Below are positions 45,678-54,794 of a stretch of DNA of 64,000 nucleotides, piece after piece. The DNA is from Mycobacterium sp. SMC-4 (GTDB taxonomy: Bacteria; Actinomycetota; Actinomycetes; Mycobacteriales; Mycobacteriaceae): contig NZ_CP079869.1 of assembly GCF_025263265.1 (NCBI RefSeq), forward strand, positions 4,030,001-4,094,000. The letters run 5' to 3'. Under the pieces are notes generated by a model that was not told where the DNA came from, made no database searches, and was given only the letters and a program-made list of their open reading frames with translations. Every line of letters starts with the position of its first letter. Positions within the stretch are counted from its first letter, which is position 1. The position numbers and the translations under genes were made by a program.

Positions 45678-47485
45678 CCGGATCGGCACTGACTGCCGCC
45701 GCACTGCTGGCCTCCGCGGTGGCCACGGTGGCCATCGGGGCCTACGGGGTGCGGTTCTCCCGCACCACCTCCGACTTTCTGGTCGCGTCGCGCACCGTCG
45801 GGTCGCGCTGGAATGCCGCCGCGGTGTCCGGGGAGTACCTCTCGGCCGCTTCCTTTCTCGGTGTCGCCGGACTTATCGCGAAGTACGGCGCCGACGCGCT
45901 GTGGTACCCGGTCGGTTTCACCGCCGGCTATCTGGGGCTGCTGCTGCTGGTGGCCGCCCCGCTGCGACGCTCCGGCGCCTACACGGTGCCCGACTTCGCC
46001 GAGTTCAGGCTGGGGTCACGACGGCTGCGCAAGGTCGCCATGCTGGTCGTCGTCGCGGTCTGCATCTTCTATCTGGTGCCCCAGTACCAGGGCGCCGGGC
46101 TGGCACTCAAGACGCTGTTGGGCATGCCGTTGTGGGTGGGTCCGCTGGCTGTCGGCGCCATCGTGATCACCAACGTGGTGGCGGGCGGCATGCGGTCGAT
46201 CACCTTCGTGCAGGCGTTTCAGTACTGGCTCAAGCTCACCGCGGTCGCGATCCCCGCCCTGGCCTTGACCGCGTTGTTCTTCACCGACCGGGGCGGCGAA
46301 CTCGGTGGGCCGCTGCCACCGACGGTGCAGCAGGACACCACCGTGGCCATCGAGACCGACGTGGTGGTTCAGGTCGCCGCGCCGGCGGGGCTCACCGTCA
46401 CCGGGATCCTGGACGGCCGCCAAGTGGCCGCGGCCACCATCGGCGAGCCCGGCGAGCACAGTCTCGGGGCAGGCAGCATGCTGAAGCTGACCGCCGGGGC
46501 GGCGACGCCGGTGGTGGCGGGATCGCCGGACGCCGGGACGGAATGGATCGCCTCAGGCGGCGGACTGGGCGGTCCGCATCCGCTCTACCAGGTGCTGTCG
46601 ATCATCGTCGCGACGTTCCTGGGCACCATGGGTCTGCCGCATGTCTTGGTGCGCTTCTACACCAACCCTGACGGGCGGGCCGCCCGGCGCACGGCCCTTG
46701 CGGTGATCGCGCTGCTGTCGCTGTTCTATCTGTTCCCCACGCTGCTCGGCGTCTTCTCCCGGCTTTACGTGCCGCAACTCCTGATCACCGACACCGCCGA
46801 CGCCGCGGTGCTGTTGGCACCGGGCTCGGTCATCGCCGGACCGATTGGCCAGCTCCTCGCTGCGCTGGTCGCCGCCGGTGCCATCGCAGCATTCCTGGCC
46901 ACCTCGTCGGGGCTGCTGGTCAGCTTCGCCGGCGCGCTGGCCACCGACGTGCTGCGCGGACGGGTCCGGGACTTCCGGTTGGCCGCGATCATCGGTGGGC
47001 TGCTGCCGATTCCGTTGGCGCTGGGCGTATCCGGCGAATTGGAGCTCTCCCGCAGCGTGGGGCTTGCCTTCGCGGTCGCCGCCTCGACGCTGTGCCCGCT
47101 GCTGGTGCTCGGCATCTGGTGGCGCGGCCTGACCGCCGCCGGCGCCATCGCCGGGCTGGTGGCCGGTGGCCTGTTCTCCGGGGGTGCGGTCACGGTTGCG
47201 GTGTTGGGCGGTGTCGACGAGGCGCTCGGTTCCGGCTGGCCCGCAGTCCTGATCGGCTATCCGGCCGCGTTGAGTGTTCCGCTGGCGTTCACCACGATGA
47301 TCGTCGTCAGCCGGCTGACCCGCAGCACCGTGCCACCCGATGTGGCGCAGACCTTCGCGCGCATGCACGTGCCCGAGCATTTCGGCATGGGCATCGAGCG
47401 GCTCCCGCAGGAGCTCGCGGGCGGCCCCACGGTACGCAGACGGCGCCGCCGCGGCGTTGCAGGTCGCGCCGCTCGTCGTCGCTGA
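45674..47485 (+). CDS. Sodium:solute symporter (SSS family), acetate-permease-like
   Basis: 603 residues with about 13 membrane helices. FLVASRTVGSRWNAAAVSGEYLSAASFLG is the SSS N-terminal signature, and GLPHVLVRFYT the conserved helix 8 region shared with ActP. An inserted extracytoplasmic loop of about 110 residues (230-340), not found in the second symporter here, is unusual. Likely imports a short carboxylate. The real start is ATG 45674; the longer frame is a shadow in the previous gene. Confidence 0.9.
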   Translation: MTGSALTAAALLASAVATVAIGAYGVRFSRTTSDFLVASRTVGSRWNAAAVSGEYLSAASFLGVAGLIAKYGADALWYPVGFTAGYLGLLLLVAAPLRRSGAYTVPDFAEFRLGSRRLRKVAMLVVVAVCIFYLVPQYQGAGLALKTLLGMPLWVGPLAVGAIVITNVVAGGMRSITFVQAFQYWLKLTAVAIPALALTALFFTDRGGELGGPLPPTVQQDTTVAIETDVVVQVAAPAGLTVTGILDGRQVAAATIGEPGEHSLGAGSMLKLTAGAATPVVAGSPDAGTEWIASGGGLGGPHPLYQVLSIIVATFLGTMGLPHVLVRFYTNPDGRAARRTALAVIALLSLFYLFPTLLGVFSRLYVPQLLITDTADAAVLLAPGSVIAGPIGQLLAALVAAGAIAAFLATSSGLLVSFAGALATDVLRGRVRDFRLAAIIGGLLPIPLALGVSGELELSRSVGLAFAVAASTLCPLLVLGIWWRGLTAAGAIAGLVAGGLFSGGAVTVAVLGGVDEALGSGWPAVLIGYPAALSVPLAFTTMIVVSRLTRSTVPPDVAQTFARMHVPEHFGMGIERLPQELAGGPTVRRRRRRGVAGRAARRR

Positions 47486-47544
47486 CCAACCGTTCACCGC
47501 AGCACGCCCCGACCTCACCGCCTCGGGCCCGACAGCCCTGGGTT

Positions 47545-47560
47545 TGTGATCTGAGTCTCA
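47545..47560 (+). promoter_or_regulatory. CRP-like site and promoter ahead of the DUF485/ActP genes
   Basis: TGTGA-TCTGAG-TCTCA differs at one base from the CRP/FNR consensus TGTGA-N6-TCACA. TAGTTT at 47563-47568 is a candidate -10, so the site would overlap the -35 region. cAMP control of acetate uptake would make sense. Confidence 0.5.
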
Positions 47561-47625
47561 GTTAGTTTCACCTCAGTGCCACTTCACAGACCACGCCGGT
47601 CCAACAAGCAGTCAGGAGCATGACG

Positions 47626-47976
47626 GTGTCCGAGACAAGTCTTCCCATTCGCCCGGAAGCGATAAGTGGCGAACGCTATCTGGAGGTGCAGGCCAGTCCC
47701 GAGTTCCAGGAGCTGCGTACTCGACTGCGCCGCTTCGTGTTCCCGATGACGGCCGTCTTCCTCATCTGGTACGGCACCTACGTGCTGCTGGGCGCCTTCG
47801 CCCACGACTTCATGGCCACCAAGGTCTGGGGTGACGTCAACATCGGGTTGATCACCGGGCTCGGCCAGTTCCTGACGACGTTCCTGATCACCGGACTGTA
47901 TGTCCGCTTCGCCAACCGGGAACTCGACCCGCGCGCCGAGGCCATCCGCACCGAACTCGAGAGCGAGCTGAAATGA
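47626..47976 (+). CDS. DUF485 membrane protein, symporter accessory subunit
   Basis: 116 residues with two helices (RFVFPMTAVFLIWYGTYVLLGAF and LITGLGQFLTTFLITGLYVRFAN) typical of DUF485, which is found next to acetate/monocarboxylate symporters (as with corynebacterial MctC). GTG 47626 is chosen because AGGAG lies seven bases upstream; ATG 47620 would be only one base from it. Its stop overlaps the symporter start by four bases. Confidence 0.9.
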   Translation: MSETSLPIRPEAISGERYLEVQASPEFQELRTRLRRFVFPMTAVFLIWYGTYVLLGAFAHDFMATKVWGDVNIGLITGLGQFLTTFLITGLYVRFANRELDPRAEAIRTELESELK

Positions 47977-49604
47977 CCACCTTCCTGGCGCAATCCGAAA
48001 CCGTCGGCAACCCGCTGGCCAACATCGGCATCTTCAGCCTGTTCGTCATCGTGACCATGGTGGTGGTGATCCGGGCCAGCAAGCGCAACGCCACCGCCGC
48101 GGAGTTCTTCACCGGAGGACGCGGCTTCACCGGCACCCAGAACGGCGTCGCGATCGCCGGCGACTACCTGTCGGCGGCCAGCTTCCTCGGGATCGCCGGC
48201 GCGATCGCGGTGTACGGCTACGACGGCTTCCTGTACTCCATCGGCTTCCTGGTGGCCTGGCTGGTCGCCCTGCTGCTGGTCGCTGAGTTACTGCGCAACA
48301 CCGGCAAATTCACCATGGCCGACGTGCTGAGCTTCCGGCTCAAGCAGCGTCCGGTCCGATTGGCCGCGGCCACCAACACCCTCACGGTGTCGTTGTTCTA
48401 CCTGCTGGCACAGATGGCCGGCGCCGGCGGCCTGGTGGCCTTGCTGCTCGACATCAACAGCCGTGCCGGGCAGTCCGTGGTGATCGCGGTGGTCGGCGTG
48501 CTGATGATCGCCTACGTGCTGATCGGCGGCATGAAGGGCACCACGTGGGTGCAGATCATCAAAGCCGTCCTGCTGATCGCCGGCGCAGGCTTGATGACCT
48601 TCATGGTGCTGGCCAAGTTCGGGCTGAACTTCTCCGAGATCCTCGGCTCGGCTCAGTCGGCGATCAGCGGCGCCACCACAGCCGGTGTCGCCGATCGAGA
48701 CGTGCTGGCCCCGGGCGCGCAGTACGGCGGCTCGCTGACCTCGCAGATCAACTTCATCTCGCTGGCGCTGGCACTGGTGCTCGGCACCGCCGGCCTGCCC
48801 CACGTGCTGATGCGGTTCTACACCGTGCCCACCGCCAAAGAGGCACGGCGGTCCGTGGTCTGGGCGATTGCCCTGATCGGCGCCTTCTACCTGTTCACCC
48901 TGGTGCTGGGATACGGCGCGGCGGCCATCGTCGGCCCCGACCGCATCCTCGGCGCGGCCGGCGGAGTCAACTCGGCGGCACCGCTGCTGGCTTTCCAGCT
49001 CGGCGGCGTGGTCCTGCTGGGCATCATCTCCGCGGTGGCGTTCGCGACGATCCTCGCGGTCGTGGCCGGGCTGACCATCACCGCGTCGGCGTCGTTCGCC
49101 CACGACATCTACGCGACCGTGCGCAAATCGCACAAGGTCACCGAGCACGAACAAGTGCGGGTCTCGCGGATCACCGCGGTGGTGCTGGGCGCACTGGCGA
49201 TCGGCTTGGGCATCCTGGCCAATGGCCAGAACATCGCGTTCCTGGTGGCGCTGGCGTTCGCGGTCGCCGCGGCGGCCAACCTGCCCACCATCGTGTACTC
49301 GCTGTACTGGAAGCGGTTCAACACCCGCGGCGCGCTGTGGAGCATGTACGGCGGCCTGATCTCGACCATCGTGTTGATCGTCTTCTCCCCCGCGGTGTCC
49401 GGCTCGCCGACGTCGATGATCCCCGGGTCCGACTTCGCGTGGTTCCCGCTGGCCAACCCCGGCATCGTGTCGATCCCGCTGGCGTTCGTGCTGGGCATCG
49501 TCGGCACCCTGACCTCGCCGGACGACGAGGATCCGAAGGTGGCCGCCGAGATGGAGGTCCGGTCGCTGACCGGGATCGGCGCCGAGAAGGCCGTCGCGCA
49601 CTGA
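47973..49604 (+). CDS. Cation/acetate symporter (ActP/MctC type)
   Basis: 543 residues, 13 membrane helices, SSS family. GDYLSAASFLGIAGAIAVYG, VTVSLFYLLAQMAGAGGLV-type helix 4, GTAGLPHVLMRFYTVPTAKE and ILAVVAGLTITASASFAHD match acetate, propionate and pyruvate permeases. Together with the DUF485 protein it forms the complete uptake pair, behind the LytS/LytTR genes and a CRP-like site. The gene ends ahead of two strong hairpins. Confidence 0.93.
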   Translation: MTTFLAQSETVGNPLANIGIFSLFVIVTMVVVIRASKRNATAAEFFTGGRGFTGTQNGVAIAGDYLSAASFLGIAGAIAVYGYDGFLYSIGFLVAWLVALLLVAELLRNTGKFTMADVLSFRLKQRPVRLAAATNTLTVSLFYLLAQMAGAGGLVALLLDINSRAGQSVVIAVVGVLMIAYVLIGGMKGTTWVQIIKAVLLIAGAGLMTFMVLAKFGLNFSEILGSAQSAISGATTAGVADRDVLAPGAQYGGSLTSQINFISLALALVLGTAGLPHVLMRFYTVPTAKEARRSVVWAIALIGAFYLFTLVLGYGAAAIVGPDRILGAAGGVNSAAPLLAFQLGGVVLLGIISAVAFATILAVVAGLTITASASFAHDIYATVRKSHKVTEHEQVRVSRITAVVLGALAIGLGILANGQNIAFLVALAFAVAAAANLPTIVYSLYWKRFNTRGALWSMYGGLISTIVLIVFSPAVSGSPTSMIPGSDFAWFPLANPGIVSIPLAFVLGIVGTLTSPDDEDPKVAAEMEVRSLTGIGAEKAVAH

Positions 49605-49626
49605 CGAATCCGTCCTTCGACCCGCC

Positions 49627-49693
49627 GCGCATTCCACGCGGGACCCGCACGGGTCCCGCGTGGAATGCGCCGCCGGCGGAATACCCGCCGGCG
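49627..49693. terminator. Two tandem perfect hairpins after the acetate symporter
   Basis: First stem: 20-bp perfect arms 49627-49646 and 49651-49670 (beginning GCGCATTCCACG) with a GCAC loop. Second stem: CGCCGGCGG (49671-49679) and CCGCCGGCG (49685-49693) with a five-base loop. Neither has a U-tract. The location just after a stop suggests termination, though the stems also run up to the MFS gene start. Confidence 0.7.
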
Positions 49694-49712
49694 CGAGACC
49701 GCTGAGTTCTCC

Positions 49713-50900
49713 GTGCGCCGCTACTCGATGGCCCTGCTGGCCTACGCCTTCGCCGCGATCATGGTCGGCACCACACTGCCCACGCCGATGTACGCATTGT
49801 TCGGCGTGGACCTGCAGTTCTCGGTGCTCACGACGACGGTGATCTTCGCGGCGTATGCGGGCGGCGTGCTGGCCGCGCTGCTGGCCTTCGGCCGATGGTC
49901 TGACGTGCTGGGCCGGCGGCCGGTATTGCTGGCGGGCATCGCCTTCGCGGCCGCCAGCGCGGTGGTGTTCGTGCTGGCCGATTCGGTGACCGAACTGATC
50001 GTCGGTCGCGTGCTCTCGGGGTTGTCGGCGGGTCTGTTCACCGGTACTGCCACCGCAGCGGTCATCGAAGCAGCGCCGCCGGCGTGGCGGTCCCGTGCCG
50101 CAGCCGTCGCCTCGGTGGCCAACATCGGCGGGCTGGGCATCGGCCCGGTGCTGGCCGGCATCCTGGTGGAATACGCGCCGCGCCCACTCGACCTGAGCTT
50201 CGTCATCCACCTCGTCCTGGTCGTGCTGGCGGCTGCCGCGGTGCTCTGGTCACCGGAGACCTCTCCGCGTCAAGGCACGTTGGGAGTGCAGCGCCTGGCA
50301 GTGCCTGCGCAGGTGCGGTCGGTGTTCCTGGTGGCCGCTCTGGCCGGCTTCGCCGGGTTCGCCGTCACCGGTCTGTTCGCCGCGGTCGCCCCGTCGTTCA
50401 TGGCCGAGATCGTCGGCATCGGCAACCACGCGCTGGCCGGGCTGGTCGCCGGATCGGTCTTCTTGACCTCGGCGGTCGCGCAGGTCGCTGCCCGTTCGAC
50501 CGATCCCGAACGTGCCATCGCGGCCGGCTGCGCACTCCTGATCGCGGGCATGGTGATCCTGGCCGCGGCGCTGCACCTGTCCTCATTGCCGGGAATGGTC
50601 GCGGCGGCCGTGGTCTCGGGGGTCGGGCAGGGCCTCAGCTTCAGCCGCGGCCTGGCCGCCGTCTCCGAACGCACTCCGCCCGACCGTCGCGCCGAGGTGA
50701 GCTCGACCTATTTCGTGGTCGGCTACGTCGCTATCGCGATCCCGGTGGTGGGGGTAGGCGTGGCCGCACAGGCCTGGGGCTTGCGGATCTCTGGTGTGGT
50801 GTTCGCCGCGGGGGTGGCCGCACTGTCTGCGCTCGCCCTGGTGGTGATTGTGTTGCAGACGCGGCGACGCTCCGACCAAGCCCGCACAGCCCTGGTGTGA
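49713..50900 (+). CDS. Major facilitator superfamily transporter
   Basis: 395 residues, twelve membrane helices. The loop 2-3 motif reads LLAFGRWSDVLGRRPVLLAG (GxxxDxxGRRxxl, motif A) and helix 5 has NIGGLGIGPVLAGILVE (motif C-like), pointing to a drug or metabolite exporter. GTG 49713 or ATG 49728 may be the start; neither has a good ribosome binding site. It begins 20 bases after the double hairpin. Confidence 0.85.
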   Translation: MRRYSMALLAYAFAAIMVGTTLPTPMYALFGVDLQFSVLTTTVIFAAYAGGVLAALLAFGRWSDVLGRRPVLLAGIAFAAASAVVFVLADSVTELIVGRVLSGLSAGLFTGTATAAVIEAAPPAWRSRAAAVASVANIGGLGIGPVLAGILVEYAPRPLDLSFVIHLVLVVLAAAAVLWSPETSPRQGTLGVQRLAVPAQVRSVFLVAALAGFAGFAVTGLFAAVAPSFMAEIVGIGNHALAGLVAGSVFLTSAVAQVAARSTDPERAIAAGCALLIAGMVILAAALHLSSLPGMVAAAVVSGVGQGLSFSRGLAAVSERTPPDRRAEVSSTYFVVGYVAIAIPVVGVGVAAQAWGLRISGVVFAAGVAALSALALVVIVLQTRRRSDQARTALV

Positions 50901-50933
50901 GGGTTGCGCGACAATACGCCCGGCGACGGCCGA

Positions 50934-51119
50934 TCAGCCGCTCTTGCGGCGGAATTCGCGCCTGTTCTCGACCGGACCGTGGGCGCGCGACTGCGGCGCC
51001 GGACCGCCCGAGCGGGTCGAGCCACCGCCCGATTTGGCGTTCTTGCGCTCCAGCGCCTCCCGGAACCGGCGCTTGGTGTCGTCGTCGGATCCGTCTGCGG
51101 GCTCAGCCTTCGATGCCAT
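50934..51119 (-). CDS. DUF5302 protein
   Basis: 61 residues, highly charged and probably disordered: acidic N terminus, helix DDDTKRRFREALERKNAKSG, Gly/Ser linker, and a C-terminal AHGPVENRREFRRKSG, which is the conserved DUF5302 tail. Function unknown. TAGGCT ends six bases before ATG 51119, so it is leaderless. It is convergent with the MFS gene, 33 bases away. Confidence 0.88.
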   Translation of the reverse strand: MASKAEPADGSDDDTKRRFREALERKNAKSGGGSTRSGGPAPQSRAHGPVENRREFRRKSG

Positions 51120-51125
51120 GAGCGC

Positions 51126-51131
51126 AGCCTA
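51126..51131 (-). promoter_or_regulatory. -10 element for the leaderless DUF5302 gene
   Basis: TAGGCT on the minus strand, six bases before ATG 51119; it falls in the 18-base gap between the Rv1155-type gene and this one, so the small gene has its own promoter. Confidence 0.5.
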
Positions 51132-51137
51132 TCCCCG

Positions 51138-51593
<456 letters not shown>

Positions 51594-51656
51594 CGTCCGC
51601 GCCGGGTCTGGGATGATCGAACAGATGCGACGACCCAGCTCCACACCGGCCCGGCA

Positions 51657-52181
51657 GTGACGCGCTACGCCGCATTCCTGCGCGGGGTCAACGTCGGCGG
51701 CATCAACCTCAAGATGACCGACGTGGCCCGGGCGCTCGAGCACGCCGGGTTCGGGGCCGTCAAGACGATCCTGGCCAGCGGCAATGTCCTGCTCGACAGC
51801 CCGCTGCCGGCCGCCGACGTGCGTGCCACGGCCGAACAGACACTTCGCGACGAATTCGGTTACACCGCCTGGGTTCTGGTCTACGCTCGCGATGATCTCG
51901 CGGCCATCTCGGCGGCCTTTCCGTTTGAGCGCGAGGTCGATGGGCATCACTCGTACGTGACATTTGTCAGTGACGCCGACGTGCTCAGCGCGCTCGAGGC
52001 GCTGGCGGCAGACCCCGGCCCGGACGAGAAGATCCAGCCCGGCGCAGGAGTGATCTACTGGCAGGTGCTGCGCGCGGCCACCGTCGGCAGCACGATGGGC
52101 AAGACCATGGGCAAGACGCGCTACCGGTCCTCGACCACCACCCGCAACCTGCGCACCATCGACAAGGTGCTGCGCGGCTGA
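51657..52181 (+). CDS. DUF1697 protein
   Basis: 174 residues. TRYAAFLRGVNVGGINLKMTD at the N terminus is the DUF1697 signature, with GAVKTILASGNVLLDS and the C-terminal KTRYRSSTTTRNLRTIDKVL. Function unknown. GTG 51657 is the first start consistent with the family; the longer frame to the left overlaps the Rv1155-type gene and is not coding. It lies 15 bases before the methyltransferase and is probably co-transcribed. Confidence 0.88.
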   Translation: MTRYAAFLRGVNVGGINLKMTDVARALEHAGFGAVKTILASGNVLLDSPLPAADVRATAEQTLRDEFGYTAWVLVYARDDLAAISAAFPFEREVDGHHSYVTFVSDADVLSALEALAADPGPDEKIQPGAGVIYWQVLRAATVGSTMGKTMGKTRYRSSTTTRNLRTIDKVLRG

Positions 52182-52196
52182 CCACGAAAGAGCCTC

Positions 52197-53033
52197 ATGA
52201 CCGACAAACACACCGTCGACCTGAGCGGGGTCTCCGAAACCGCGTTGATGACGCTGAAGGTGCGCGCCAGTGAGGCCGCCCGCCCCGACGGGCTGATCGA
52301 TGACCCGATGGCCGTCGCGCTCGTCGACTCGATCGACTACGACTTCGCGAAGTTCGGTTTCACCCGCCGCCAGGACATGGCGGTGCGGGCCAAGTTGTTC
52401 GACAAGCACACCCGGCGCTACCTCGTCGACCATCCCAGGGCGACTGTGGTTGCGCTGGCCGAGGGGCTGCAGACCAGCTTCTACCGGATCGACGCACCGG
52501 GACCCGGCCCCGACGTCGGCCACGACTTCGGTTGGCTCACCGTCGATCTGCCTCCGATGATCGAGTTGCGGCGCAAGCTGTTACCGCAATCGGATCGGGT
52601 GCAGCTGTGCGCGCAGTCGGCGCTGGACTTCAGCTGGATGGACCGGGTCGACCCGGCCGAGGGCGTGTTCATCACCGCCGAGGGCCTGTTGATGTATCTG
52701 CCGCCGACTGATGCGATGGCCCTGATCCGAGCGTGCGCGAAGCGTTTCCCGGGCGGACAGATGATCTTCGATCTGCCGCCGTCGGGATTCGCTGCGCTGA
52801 CGCGGCGCGGCCTGCGCACCTCGCGGCGCTACCGGGTGCCGCCGATGCCGTTCACGTTGTCGGTGGCCGAGGCGGCCGACCTGGTGTACACGGTGGCCGG
52901 GGTGCGCGCGGTGCACGATCTGCCGATCGAGCGGGCCCGCGGCCGGCTGCTCAACGGCCTGGTCTGGGCTGTGCAACGGGTACCCCTGCTCGACCCGGTC
53001 CGGCCGCTGACACTGTTGCTGGAGTTCGGCTGA
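52197..53033 (+). CDS. Leucine-carboxymethyltransferase-fold SAM methyltransferase (Rv1153c type)
   Basis: 278 residues of the PPM/TcmP family. The SAM loop reads VVALAEGLQTSFYRID instead of the usual LGxGLDTRxYR; the Gly is kept but the following Asp-Thr-Arg is Gln-Thr-Ser, as expected for this subgroup. TVDLPPMIELRRKLLP and FITAEGLLMYLPP are also conserved. Substrate unknown. A weak GAAAGAG precedes ATG 52197. It ends seven bases before the convergent GntR gene. Confidence 0.86.
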   Translation: MTDKHTVDLSGVSETALMTLKVRASEAARPDGLIDDPMAVALVDSIDYDFAKFGFTRRQDMAVRAKLFDKHTRRYLVDHPRATVVALAEGLQTSFYRIDAPGPGPDVGHDFGWLTVDLPPMIELRRKLLPQSDRVQLCAQSALDFSWMDRVDPAEGVFITAEGLLMYLPPTDAMALIRACAKRFPGGQMIFDLPPSGFAALTRRGLRTSRRYRVPPMPFTLSVAEAADLVYTVAGVRAVHDLPIERARGRLLNGLVWAVQRVPLLDPVRPLTLLLEFG

Positions 53034-53040
53034 GCACCGA

Positions 53041-53406
53041 TCAGCCGAACGCGGCTGCCACGTAGCGCAACGCCGCGTCCCGGTCCACGCCGAGGGCCCG
53101 CGCCGCCGACACATACGTGCTGGCGGCGGTCGCCATCGCGGCGTCGGCCGGATCCGAACGGGCCACGAACGTCCCGAAACGCCCCCTGGTCTCCAAAATT
53201 CCGGCAGCTTCCAGTTCCCGGTACGCACGGGCCACCGTGTTCACCGCCAGGTCCATGTCACCGGCCAGCTCACGCACCGTCGGCAACCGGGTGCCGGCAG
53301 CGAGGTGCCCGTCCCGAATCCCCTCGATGATCTGGGTGCGCAGCTGGTCGAACAATGGCCTGGCCGCCTGCGGATCCACGCGTACCCAATCCCCCAATTC
53401 GGCCAC
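53041..53406 (-). CDS. GntR/YtrA-family regulator (Rv1152 type)
   Basis: 121 residues: a winged helix-turn-helix at about 10-75 (GRP-type [59 protein letters not shown]) and a short C-terminal dimerisation helix pair, the YtrA subfamily layout. GTG 53406 gives the length I recall for Rv1152; the longer open frame would add six residues. It is divergent from the sirtuin gene, 37 bases away, a natural target. Confidence 0.87.
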   Translation of the reverse strand: MAELGDWVRVDPQAARPLFDQLRTQIIEGIRDGHLAAGTRLPTVRELAGDMDLAVNTVARAYRELEAAGILETRGRFGTFVARSDPADAAMATAASTYVSAARALGVDRDAALRYVAAAFG

Positions 53407-53431
53407 GTGTCCAGTATCACCCACCGCCCGC

Positions 53432-53437
53432 TACTTT
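53432..53437 (+). promoter_or_regulatory. -10 element for the leaderless sirtuin gene
   Basis: TACTTT ends six bases before ATG 53444. Confidence 0.5.
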
Positions 53438-53443
53438 GGTGGG

Positions 53444-54157
53444 ATGCGGGTGACGGTGTTCAGCGGCGCCGGGATGTCGGCCGAGAGCGGGGTACCGACC
53501 TTCCGCGATGCCGAGACCGGGCTGTGGGCCAAGGTCGACCCGTACGAGATCTCCAGCTCAGAAGGCTGGCGGGCGAACCCCGACAAGGTGTGGGCCTGGT
53601 ATCTGTGGCGCCACCACCTGATGGGCGCTGTCGCTCCCAACGACGGACACCGTGCGGTCGCGGCGTGGGAGGACTATGCCGACGTGCACGTCGTCACCCA
53701 GAACGTCGACAACCTGCACGAGCGCGCCGGCAGCCGCCACGTCCATCACGTGCATGGAAGCTTGTTCGAATTCCATTGTGACCGTTGCAAAACCGCGTAT
53801 GCCGGTCCGATTCCCGATATGGCGGAGCCGGTCGAGTCAGTCGAACCCCCGCGCTGTCGCTGTGGCGGGCTGATCCGGCCGAACGTGGTGTGGTTCGGCG
53901 AACCGCTTCCCGACGAGGCATGGGAACGCTCGCTGGAGGCCGTGGTGCACGCCGATCTGCTCATCGTGGTGGGGACGTCCTCGGTGGTCTATCCCGCTGC
54001 CGGGCTGCCCGAACTGGCGGTGGCCAACGGCACGCCGGTGATCGAGGTCAACCCCGAGCCGACGCCGTTGTCCGAAAGTGCCACGGTGTCCTTGCGCGAG
54101 AAGGCCGCCGCCGCGCTGCCTGGGCTGCTGCAACGGCTGCCGTCGCTGTTCGACTGA
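53444..54157 (+). CDS. cobB: NAD-dependent protein deacylase (sirtuin)
   Basis: 237 residues, the length of Rv1151c. NAD motifs [14 protein letters not shown] (8-21) and [12 protein letters not shown]; catalytic His104 in [10 protein letters not shown]; zinc Cys112, 115, 138 and 140; [13 protein letters not shown]. Tyr53 and Arg56 (WYLWR) are the class III pair that favours desuccinylation as well as deacetylation. It removes acyl groups from lysines, for example on acyl-CoA synthetases. The longer frame upstream is a shadow of the GntR gene. Confidence 0.95.
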   Translation: MRVTVFSGAGMSAESGVPTFRDAETGLWAKVDPYEISSSEGWRANPDKVWAWYLWRHHLMGAVAPNDGHRAVAAWEDYADVHVVTQNVDNLHERAGSRHVHHVHGSLFEFHCDRCKTAYAGPIPDMAEPVESVEPPRCRCGGLIRPNVVWFGEPLPDEAWERSLEAVVHADLLIVVGTSSVVYPAAGLPELAVANGTPVIEVNPEPTPLSESATVSLREKAAAALPGLLQRLPSLFD

Positions 54158-54164
54158 TGGTGCG

Positions 54165-54794
54165 CTAGGAGCGCACCGCGACGCCGATCGCGAACTCGGC
54201 CACCGGCAGCGGGACCCACTTCGGGAAGGTCCATTCGCGGTGTGCATCGCTGACGGTGAAGCCGGCACGCCGGATGGTCTGCTCGGTGTGGCGGTGAGTG
54301 TGGCAGTTGCCCAACAGCTTCGGCCAGACAGTCGCGTCAGCGACCTTCTGCAGTCGGGCACGGGCACCGGTGCCGGCGACGTGCTCGAGATAGCGCAGCT
54401 GGCCACCGGGACGCAGCATCGACCGCAGCGAACCGACGACCTGCTCGGGATCATCGACCGAGCACAACACCAGTGAGCACACCACCGCGTCGAACCCACC
54501 GGCGTCGCTGAACTGCTCGACGGTATCGGTGGTCACCGTGATCGGGACCTTCGCCTGTGCGGCAGCTTGTTTGGCGTGTGCAGCCAACCGGCACTCCGGT
54601 TCGACGGCGACCACCTCGGTGACGGTGTCGGGGTAGAACTCGAAATTCGTGCCGGTACCGGCTCCCACTTCGAGCACCCGCCCGGTCAGACCGGCCAGGT
54701 TCTGCCGGCGCAGCCGGCGCAGCGATTCAGGTTCGCGAGCCGACATCGCCGTCCACACGCGCGCGAACAACGGGTTATCCACTGGTCCGCTCAT
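54165..54794 (-). CDS. Class I SAM-dependent methyltransferase
   Basis: 209 residues. RVLEVGAGTGTNFEFYP (motif I), EVVAVEPECRLAAHAKQAA (acidic ribose site), GGFDAVVCSLVLCSVDDPEQ and RPGGQLRYLEHV are typical of the methyltransferase-like 7 / phospholipid N-methyltransferase group; a lipid substrate is possible. It is third in the mmpL-tetR operon; ATG 54794 overlaps the tetR stop by 20 bases. The longer frame lies in tetR. Confidence 0.85.
   Translation of the reverse strand: MSGPVDNPLFARVWTAMSAREPESLRRLRRQNLAGLTGRVLEVGAGTGTNFEFYPDTVTEVVAVEPECRLAAHAKQAAAQAKVPITVTTDTVEQFSDAGGFDAVVCSLVLCSVDDPEQVVGSLRSMLRPGGQLRYLEHVAGTGARARLQKVADATVWPKLLGNCHTHRHTEQTIRRAGFTVSDAHREWTFPKWVPLPVAEFAIGVAVRS

Noticed and set aside
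48288..50210. 640-codon leftward open frame across the symporter and MFS genes
   Set aside because: GC-rich antisense shadow: His/Arg/Asp-rich translation with no domain, opposite two clear membrane-protein genes.
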